Assembly: GCA_013815585.1 (NCBI GenBank)
Contig: JACDFU010000004.1
Coordinates: forward strand, 1-40,565
DNA from: Chloroflexota bacterium
GTDB lineage: Bacteria; Chloroflexota; Limnocylindria; Limnocylindrales; CSP1-4
Length of the DNA stretch: 40,565 bases
Direction of reading: 5' to 3'
The notes under the pieces were generated by a model that saw only the letters and a program-made list of their open reading frames with translations, was not told where the DNA came from and made no database searches. This document shows, in pieces, positions 34,341 to 40,565 of the stretch. Positions within the stretch are counted from its first letter, which is position 1, and each line of letters starts with the position of its first letter. The position numbers and the translations under genes are program-made.

Positions 34341-35228
34341 TCAGGCCTCGGTGAGAACCTGGCGCAGCTTGGCGGCGAAGGCCTCGGGCTCGCCCGTCTG
34401 GCCGTACTCGCCGCCGAGGAATCCGCCATGGCCGCTGGGGAAGACCACCGGCTCCGTGCCGAGCCGCTCGGCGACGGCGAATGCACCACGGCAGGCCATC
34501 TCGCCGTCCGATTCCCCGCCCGCCGCGATGACGATCCGGGTCGGGGCCGCCCGCAGGGCATCGAAGTCGGGCTCGTAATGGGTGCAGGTGATCATGTTCG
34601 AACCCAGCATCATGTCGGTGCGGGAGCCGTCGTCCTCCGTCGGCATCCCGAACATGGCGGGGTCCGGCGCGGGCTGCTGCGCGTAGTCGTCCGGAAATTC
34701 GCCCTTATGGCTCACGATTGCGATGAAGTGGGCCATGCCCGCGCCCCAACCGCTGCGCTGGTACGTCTCGTGGACCGCTCGGGCGGCCGCCATCGCGTTC
34801 TCGCGGTCGGGCAGGATCGAGGCGAGCGGCGGCTCGTGCGCCACGAGGATGCGGACGTCCTCGGGATTCGTCGCGACGAGGGCAAGCGCGTTCACCGCGC
34901 CTCCGCTGCTCGCGAAAAGGTCGACCGGTCCAGCGTCCAGCTCCTGAATGATCCGATGCAGGTCGTCAGCGTGGTCGTGGGGCGTCGAGGGGCTCAGCGG
35001 ATCGGCCTTCTGGCTGCGCTCGGCGCCGCGGGGGTCATACGTCACGACCGTCCGGTCGGGGAAGTGGCTCGCCAGCGTGGCGAAGCCGGCGGCGCCCATC
35101 GGCGAGCCGATCAGGAACAGGGCCGGCGCGGTGCTGGCGCCGTTGCGCCGGACGTCGTACGTCAGCACGGCCCCCGGAACGTCCAGGGTGTGCGTCGTCG
35201 GCTCGGTCATCGTGGTGGTCGCGGTCAT
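34341..35228 (-). CDS. Alpha/beta hydrolase
   Basis: LFLIGSPMGAAGFATLASHF, VVTYDPRG, DLFASSGGAVNALALV, GHGGFLGGEYG. Confidence 0.9.
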   Translation of the reverse strand: MTATTTMTEPTTHTLDVPGAVLTYDVRRNGASTAPALFLIGSPMGAAGFATLASHFPDRTVVTYDPRGAERSQKADPLSPSTPHDHADDLHRIIQELDAGPVDLFASSGGAVNALALVATNPEDVRILVAHEPPLASILPDRENAMAAARAVHETYQRSGWGAGMAHFIAIVSHKGEFPDDYAQQPAPDPAMFGMPTEDDGSRTDMMLGSNMITCTHYEPDFDALRAAPTRIVIAAGGESDGEMACRGAFAVAERLGTEPVVFPSGHGGFLGGEYGQTGEPEAFAAKLRQVLTEA

Positions 35229-35324
35229 GGTGCCTCTCCTTTGCGGGGTGGTCTCGATCTCTCGTTGTACAGACCGACCGTGGCGGCCAATCTCATCGGC
35301 CGGACGCTCTCGTCCGTCTCGTCA

Positions 35325-35830
35325 TCAACTCTGGGGTACGGCGTCTTCGGCGAGGATGGCGTCGATCTGGCCGATCGCCTGGCTGAGACCCTCTTCCATG
35401 CCCATGGCGAGGAGTTGCTCCATCGCCTCGGTGCTCGGGAAGGTGCTGTCGATCGACATCCGCGTCCGCCCGTCGCCGATGGCCTCGATCCGCACGCGGC
35501 TTCCGTGCCCGGCAGATCGGTGTTCGGCGAGCCGTCGTCGTTCGCAAAACCATCGCGGAAGACGAGCCGATGCGGCGGCTCTGCCTCGACGATGTCCCAG
35601 TACCCGCGGGGCTGATCGCCCTCGGGACCGGTCATGTAGTACTCGACGCGAGCGCCGGGGCGCAGGTCGTGTGCGGTCACCGTAGCGGGGTACGTCGGCG
35701 GGCCCCACCAGCGCTCCAGCTGGCGTGGATCGGCCCACAGCTGCCATACCCGCTCCACAGAGGCGTCGAACTCGGCGGTCGCGGTCATGGTCAGCGCCTG
35801 GGGGTCCTTGCGGACGGCAGTCACGGTCAT
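35325..35830 (-). pseudogene. AHSA1/SRPBCC family protein with apparent frameshift near 35490-35515
   Basis: MTVTAVRKDPQALTMTATAEFDASVERVWQLWADPRQLERWWGPPTYPATV... switches frame to RVRIEAIGDGRTRMSIDSTFPSTEAMEQLLAMGMEEGLSQAIGQIDAILAE*. Confidence 0.8.
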
Positions 35831-36162
35831 GCGTCGGTCTCCTTCTTGTCGGTGAGGAGCTCGGTCATTCGGCTGATCCGTCCGCGCCACAGCTCCTCGT
35901 ACTGGTCGAGCAGGCTCCGCGCCGCGCGCAGTCCCTCGACGTTGGTGTGGACGACCATTCGCCGCCCCGTGCGCTCCTTCGTGACCAGGCGGGCCCGCTC
36001 GAGCACCGCAACGTGCTTCTGCACGGCCGCGAAGCTCATGGGATAGTGCTCCGCCAGCTCGCCAATGCCCTCCCCTCCCCCGATCGCCCGGCGGACGATG
36101 TCACGCCTGGTGGCATCCGCCAGCGCGGCAAACACGCGGTCGACGTCGGGTGCGGTGGTCAT
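35827..36162 (-). CDS. ArsR-family transcriptional regulator
   Basis: VFAALADATRRDIVRRAIGGGEGIGELAEHYPMSFAAVQKHVAVLERARLVTKERTGR. Confidence 0.93.
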   Translation of the reverse strand: MTTAPDVDRVFAALADATRRDIVRRAIGGGEGIGELAEHYPMSFAAVQKHVAVLERARLVTKERTGRRMVVHTNVEGLRAARSLLDQYEELWRGRISRMTELLTDKKETDA

Positions 36163-36240
36163 TCATACAACCATACGGTTGCATGTCAGCGGCGTCAAGC
36201 CGTGTCGACGGAATGAGTCGCCCGATGGCGGCGTGAGATC

Positions 36241-36723
36241 ATGCGAGCAGTGTCCGACACGGCCAAACGATCGCCGCGACTTCCCCCTCGTTGGGTCGTC
36301 GTCTCGGCCTGGGTGATTCACCGCGCGATCTATCGGCTTACCGGAGGCCGCAGGGGCCTCTGGCCGCCGAAGCCGAACCGGTGGGGGACGATGCGCCTCA
36401 CCACGGTGGGCCGCCGCTCAGGCAAGGAGCGCAGCGCGATCCTCGGCTACTACGAGGACGGCCCGAACCTGGTGACGATGGCGATGAACGGCTGGGCAGA
36501 GCCCGAGCCCGCCTGGTGGCTCAACCTCCAGGCGCAGCCGGACGCAACGGTCGAGCTTCCCGATGGCCAGCGCGCGATCCAGGGGCGTGCCGCACAGGGC
36601 GAGGAGCGAGAGCGCCTCTGGGCCCGATGGGGCGAGATGGGGGACGATGTCGATGGCTACGCGACTCGCCGCCCGTCCGGCACCGCCGTCGTCGTCCTTG
36701 AGCCGCGGTCCGCTTCCAGCTGA
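36241..36723 (+). CDS. Deazaflavin(F420)-dependent nitroreductase family protein
   Basis: MRLTTVGRRSGKERSAILGYYEDGPNLVTMAMNGWAEPEPAWWLNLQAQPDATVEL. Confidence 0.88.
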   Translation: MRAVSDTAKRSPRLPPRWVVVSAWVIHRAIYRLTGGRRGLWPPKPNRWGTMRLTTVGRRSGKERSAILGYYEDGPNLVTMAMNGWAEPEPAWWLNLQAQPDATVELPDGQRAIQGRAAQGEERERLWARWGEMGDDVDGYATRRPSGTAVVVLEPRSASS

Positions 36724-36803
36724 TCCGTTAGTCCTTGCCACGTTCGATCCGCTGCTTGGTGACCGGGCCGCCCGCTCGTTTGAGCACCGCACCCGGGGGC
36801 CAA

Positions 36804-36844
36804 GAGGTCGAGTGGTGATCGTACGGCGACCACCACTCGACCTC
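36804..36844. terminator. Perfect 14-bp inverted repeat between convergent genes
   Basis: gaggtcgagtggtg-(13 nt)-caccactcgacctc; no U-tract on either strand. Confidence 0.6.
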
Positions 36845-36861
36845 AAAGGGACGCGGTCAGA

Positions 36862-37770
36862 TCACGGTTCGATCTGGATCGAGTCCACGACCGCCTGGAG
36901 CTCAGCACGGTTCTCTGCGGAACTGCCCGGGTAGTGCCTGGCGACGACCACCAGGCGGCTGCCGGCGACGTCGACGATGTACACGACGTCGGTGTTACCG
37001 GGGGGATTGCAACACAGCCCGCTAGTCATATCGGGGCCCGCACCCGGCCAGTAGCGGAGATTGCCATTCGTGCATGTCGTGACGTCCAGATCCGGGTCGA
37101 CGGTAAGCTCGATCCGCTTCGCCGGAAAGCCACCGAGCGTCACGTCGGTCGGTGCTGAGGCTTCGCGCCCCCTCTGGTCGGCTAGCGCGCTGGCAAGCTG
37201 GTCGACCGTTGTTCCGACGTCGACCAGCGCCCCCTCGTCCCACTGGCAGGCGTCGCTGAAGATGTGGGTGACTACCCAGGTGACGAGCAACACCTCACCG
37301 GGTTCCTCTCCCTCCTTGGTGAGGAAGCCGTTGTCGATCGTCCATCCGTCGGGCACCGTGAAGGTGAAGCGCTCAGCGTTGGTGATGGTCCGGTCGTCGA
37401 TGTAGTAGGCCGCCGCATTGAGCTCGCCGCTTGCCGGGACCTTGACGGCCGCAGCAGTCGGGGATGGCGACGGCGTCGGAGTCGGTGCGGCTGTGAGGCT
37501 CGCCGTCGGACCGGGACCAGGCCCCCCGAACTGCCCCGGCGGGGGTGTCAGGTTGAAGGCGACGGCGGCAACGACCAGGACGGCCGCCGCAGCGATCGCG
37601 AAAGGCGCGAACTTGGACATGTCAGGCTCCCTCCACGGGCCGATGACGGCCCGTTGACGTGTGTGGTCGATTTCAGCTCTGACCGCGTCATAGGAGCGGT
37701 CCGCCAGCTCGGTCGGGCCGTCGTCGAGGAAGGTCCGGATGAGGCGGTCGGGATCGCGGCGTGCGGTCAT
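36862..37770 (-). CDS. Membrane-anchored anti-sigma-like protein
   Basis: TM FAPFAIAAAAVLVVAAVAF, Pro-rich linker, exported Cys-containing domain; ATGA overlap with ECF sigma. Confidence 0.75.
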   Translation of the reverse strand: MTARRDPDRLIRTFLDDGPTELADRSYDAVRAEIDHTRQRAVIGPWREPDMSKFAPFAIAAAAVLVVAAVAFNLTPPPGQFGGPGPGPTASLTAAPTPTPSPSPTAAAVKVPASGELNAAAYYIDDRTITNAERFTFTVPDGWTIDNGFLTKEGEEPGEVLLVTWVVTHIFSDACQWDEGALVDVGTTVDQLASALADQRGREASAPTDVTLGGFPAKRIELTVDPDLDVTTCTNGNLRYWPGAGPDMTSGLCCNPPGNTDVVYIVDVAGSRLVVVARHYPGSSAENRAELQAVVDSIQIEP

Positions 37771-38399
37771 GCGAGTCGCTCCTGCGAACTGGATGGCGAC
37801 CGGGCGTCGGCCTCGAGGCTTGCCCGGAGCGCGCGGGTGGCGTGGTGGAGTCGGGACTTGGCGGTCCCAACAGGAATTCCCAGACGATCGGCCACCTCGG
37901 TGAGAGGCAAGCCGACGTAGTGGTGGAACACGAGCACCGACCGCTGCTCCAGGGTGAGCCTCCGGAAGGCTCGGTCCAGTTGGTCACGGTCGTTGACGGC
38001 CGAGATCTCACCTGACTCCAGCTGACCTGGCATGGGCAAGAGTCGGATTTGGGTCGACCAGCGCCTGCGACGCCTGGCCTCGGCGTAGCACTCGTTGGTC
38101 AGGATCCGATGCAGCCAGGGTTCGAAGCGTTCGGCGTCGCGCAGCGTGCGCAGCTCACGCCAGGCCATGATCAGCGCGGCTTGCACAGCGTCATCGGCCC
38201 GGTCGGCGTCGCGCAGGATCCGAAACGCGATCGCCATGCATCTGTCGCCGACCGTGCGGGCGAGGGCATCGAAGGCCTCTCGATCGCCCCGTTTCGCCTG
38301 GTCTACGAGTGCTCGCTGCACCCGACTCTCCTTCCCCTGGGATCGGTCCGAGTGGACGCGATCACCCTTGAGAGGGATCTCTGTGCCCGGAAGGTTCAA
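37767..38399 (-). CDS. ECF RNA polymerase sigma factor
   Basis: RILRDADRADDAVQAALIMAWRELRTLRDAERFEPWLHRILTNECY; LEQRSVLVFHHYVGLPLTEVADRLGIPVGTAKSRLHHA. Confidence 0.92.
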   Translation of the reverse strand: MNLPGTEIPLKGDRVHSDRSQGKESRVQRALVDQAKRGDREAFDALARTVGDRCMAIAFRILRDADRADDAVQAALIMAWRELRTLRDAERFEPWLHRILTNECYAEARRRRRWSTQIRLLPMPGQLESGEISAVNDRDQLDRAFRRLTLEQRSVLVFHHYVGLPLTEVADRLGIPVGTAKSRLHHATRALRASLEADARSPSSSQERLA

Positions 38400-38549
38400 T
38401 CTGGGTGTATCCCGGCTAGCCAGCCAGAAGGCGGACCGGCGTAGGGCAGGACTGCGATGGCGATGGCGATGGCGTCAGGTAGGAAGGATCGGGCGCGAAG
38501 CCATGTTCGAAACGCTGGCAATCAGTGCCCGTCGACTATCCGGAGTCTG

Positions 38550-38951
38550 TCATCCCGCGATTCGGTCCTGTCCGGGCGCCTGGACGGAAAGGCCCAGTAC
38601 CCTGGCGGCGGCCGCCTGGCGATCGTCGTAGGTCACGAACGCAGCGATCTCGCTGCCCAGGCGCTGGGCCGAAGCGAGATGGATGGCATCGAGTGCCCTG
38701 AGCGCGGCGCCGCCCGTCGCTGCGCCAATCCGGGCGAGTTCGGCATCCAGTTCTACGAAGGCGACGCGCGCCAGCACCGGCTGAGGGTCGGCGGTCGGAT
38801 TGGAGCGCGCCACGGCCTTGGCCACCTCGACCACGGCGACGCGACTCGAGACGAGGCTGCGACCCAGGACACGCTCCTGGAGAGCGCCGGTTTCTGCCTC
38901 GGCGATGACGAGCTTCGTGATGGCCGACGCGTCCAGGTAGAGGCTGCTCAG
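38550..38951 (-). CDS. PIN domain toxin (VapC-like), probable CTG start overlapping the antitoxin stop
   Basis: LSSLYLDASAITKLVIAEAETGALQERVLGRSLVSSRVAVVEVAKAV...LRALDAIHLASAQRLGSEIAAFVTYDDRQ; SD GAGGAG 6-7 nt upstream of CTG 38951. Confidence 0.85.
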   Translation of the reverse strand: MSSLYLDASAITKLVIAEAETGALQERVLGRSLVSSRVAVVEVAKAVARSNPTADPQPVLARVAFVELDAELARIGAATGGAALRALDAIHLASAQRLGSEIAAFVTYDDRQAAAARVLGLSVQAPGQDRIAG

Positions 38952-39229
38952 CGTTGATCTCCTCTGCGCTCGGCGAGCAACGCAGCTGTGGCGCTGGTTC
39001 CAGTGCTCGGGGCAATTGCCGGCGGGAGGACGCTCGTGTCCGGGTTCAGCGGGGGCGTCAGGCGGCCCTCGGCCACCAGTTGCGAAAACGTCGGCCGCCC
39101 TCCGACCACGGGACGCAACTGCGCGACGGGACGGCCGAAGACGGTCACCTCGAATCCCTCTCCAGCCTCGACCCGAGCGAGGTATTCACGCAGCCGATGC
39201 CTCAACTCACGCATCCCGATCTGATCCAT
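38948..39229 (-). CDS. Phd/YefM-type antitoxin
   Basis: MDQIGMRELRHRLREYLARVEAGEGFEVTVFGRPVAQLRPV. Confidence 0.9.
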   Translation of the reverse strand: MDQIGMRELRHRLREYLARVEAGEGFEVTVFGRPVAQLRPVVGGRPTFSQLVAEGRLTPPLNPDTSVLPPAIAPSTGTSATAALLAERRGDQR

Positions 39230-39301
39230 GTGACACAATGTAACACAGCAGGCGCGCCGAGAACGCCAGAAGACCAGCCTGGAGGTTGCCCGCCGAGTGG
39301 A

Positions 39302-39492
39302 GGTCTCGGGCGCAGGTACGCGCTTCCTGCGAAGAAGCTCAGCCCGGAGCGGCTTCGCGACAAGGTCCGGGAGGCCATGGGGTGCGCGACGGCGCCCGAC
39401 GCATCGCCGCGGCTTTCGCGGCTGCCGGTGGTCCTGTCGCGGCGGCCGATGCCGTCGAGCGCCGACTCCTCAAGCTGGACCGTGCCGCTTGA
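39302..39492 (+). pseudogene. C-terminal remnant of a UGT/MGT-like glycosyltransferase, frameshifted
   Basis: GLGRRYALPAKKLSPERLRDKVREAM, then +frame GVRDGARRIAAAFAAAGGPVAAADAVERRLLKLDRAA*. Confidence 0.55.
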
Positions 39493-39946
39493 ACCGAATT
39501 TCCGAGGGCGCCTCTTGGGTGCCCGGTTGAATCGCTTCGCCCGGTCGGTCCTGCTTTGGGCGATTGGTGTTTCGCTCGTGGCGTGCAGCCTGGTCGCCGA
39601 GGGCCCGATGCCGGCCGGTGGACGGCAGTTGCAGATTCCCGTGTCCAACGACAGTGACCGGCCGGCGGTGCTGGTCGTCGCCGAGGACGCCGGGACTATG
39701 GGCCCGCAAGTCGGTAGGTCGCAGCCGTCGGTTGTGCCGCCACGCACTCGCGTCAACGTCACGTTTACGGTTCCAGGCACGTCCAGCTGGGCCATCTTCG
39801 TGAACCCCGGAGACTCGGGCGTGGGCCCGCTGATCGTCGCCCGAGACGTGGCTCAGTGCGTCGGCGTCGTGCCCATTGAGATACAGGTGGACGACAGAGG
39901 TGACATCTTCTACTCAACTCCGCGCCAGTGGTGCGGGGATCCGTGA
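39449..39946 (+). CDS. Putative lipoprotein/exported protein, hypothetical; start 39449 (ATG) or 39515 (TTG)
   Basis: LLWAIGVSLVAC lipobox; NDSDRPAVLVVAEDAG...RTRVNVTFTVPGTSSWAIFVNPG. Confidence 0.6.
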   Translation: MPSSADSSSWTVPLEPNFRGRLLGARLNRFARSVLLWAIGVSLVACSLVAEGPMPAGGRQLQIPVSNDSDRPAVLVVAEDAGTMGPQVGRSQPSVVPPRTRVNVTFTVPGTSSWAIFVNPGDSGVGPLIVARDVAQCVGVVPIEIQVDDRGDIFYSTPRQWCGDP

Positions 39947-39985
39947 GCATGGGTTAGCCGCCACGAGCAGGGGTGGTCGAGTCGA

Positions 39986-40565
39986 TCAGATTTGAGCGCT
40001 GGGCGGCTTCTCCCAGACCGAGACGTGCTGGCGGCTGTCGCTCGTGAACGGCTCCTGCCTCCATCCTGACCAGCGGTCACGGAGCGCCATGCCGGCCAGC
40101 TGCGCCATCAGGTCCAGCTCGGCGGGCCAGACGTAGCGGAAGGGTATCGAGCGAAGTTCGACTTGTCCGTCGATGGTCCGAAAGTGATGCGAGACGAGCC
40201 CCTGTCTCGCGACGTCGTATTCGTCGATCCCCTGGTGGGCCTCGGTCCACTGGAAGACATGGAACGTTTCGCCGGGCGCCACGCGCTGAAGGTCGGGCAC
40301 ACCGACCTCGATGACGAAACACCCACCGGGCTCGAGGTGCGCCGCGACGTTCTGGAAGCACGCGACCTGAGCCTGCTGGGTGGTCAGGTTCATGATCGTG
40401 TTCCAAACGAGGTAGGCGAGGCTGAATGTCCCGTCGGCCTTCGCCGTCGCGAAATCGCCGATGGTGATGCCGATGCCATCTCCTCCCGGCTTGGCGCGCA
40501 GCCGCGCGGCCATCGCCCGCGACAATTCGATTCCATGCACTGGGACGCCGCGCGCAGCCAATGGC
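39986..40565 (-). CDS. Class I SAM-dependent methyltransferase, 5' end cut by window edge
   Basis: VHGIELSRAMAARLRAK, GDFATAKADGTFSLAYLVWNTIMNLTTQQAQVACFQNVAAHLEPGGCFVIEV; upstream GxGxG motif not in window. Confidence 0.88.
   Translation of the reverse strand, partial: PLAARGVPVHGIELSRAMAARLRAKPGGDGIGITIGDFATAKADGTFSLAYLVWNTIMNLTTQQAQVACFQNVAAHLEPGGCFVIEVGVPDLQRVAPGETFHVFQWTEAHQGIDEYDVARQGLVSHHFRTIDGQVELRSIPFRYVWPAELDLMAQLAGMALRDRWSGWRQEPFTSDSRQHVSVWEKPPSAQI

Noticed and set aside
1-40565. CRISPR arrays, tRNA/rRNA genes, insertion sequences
   Set aside because: None recognised by eye; no regularly spaced repeats, cloverleaf-like sequence or transposase ORF noted.

Overview
High-GC bacterial chromosomal window; Chloroflexota/actinobacterial-like by gene style, which is inference only. 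Positions 1-12 kb are mostly housekeeping: miaB (cut by the left edge), miaA, a lipoprotein, SRPBCC and GYD proteins, a class III cyclase/AAA/TPR protein, a BON protein, hflX plus a small ORF, and an ECF sigma/LysM membrane protein pair. At 11.4-15.0 kb is the most interesting candidate: a compact RiPP-like locus. It has a 78-aa leader/core-like peptide with a strong Shine-Dalgarno (SD), then two hairpins, a membrane-anchored partner, and a PqqD-like/M50 protease/DUF3105 fusion, with a LuxR-type ATPase regulator divergent to it. A stressosome RsbR-RsbS-RsbT module follows. From about 19.7 kb onward is an accessory region dense in toxin-antitoxin (TA) modules and gene remnants, around a type III-like restriction-modification (RM) system. 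That system has a VapBC-like cassette between mod and res and a nucleotidyltransferase translationally coupled to mod. The right end carries VOC, DHFR-like, hydrolase, ArsR/AHSA1 (frameshifted), F420-type nitroreductase and ECF/anti-sigma genes, another TA pair, and a methyltransferase cut by the right edge. A cross-cutting signal is that several genes appear to start at CTG, often in a CTGA stop/start overlap. All calls are from reading the sequence; no database search was run.
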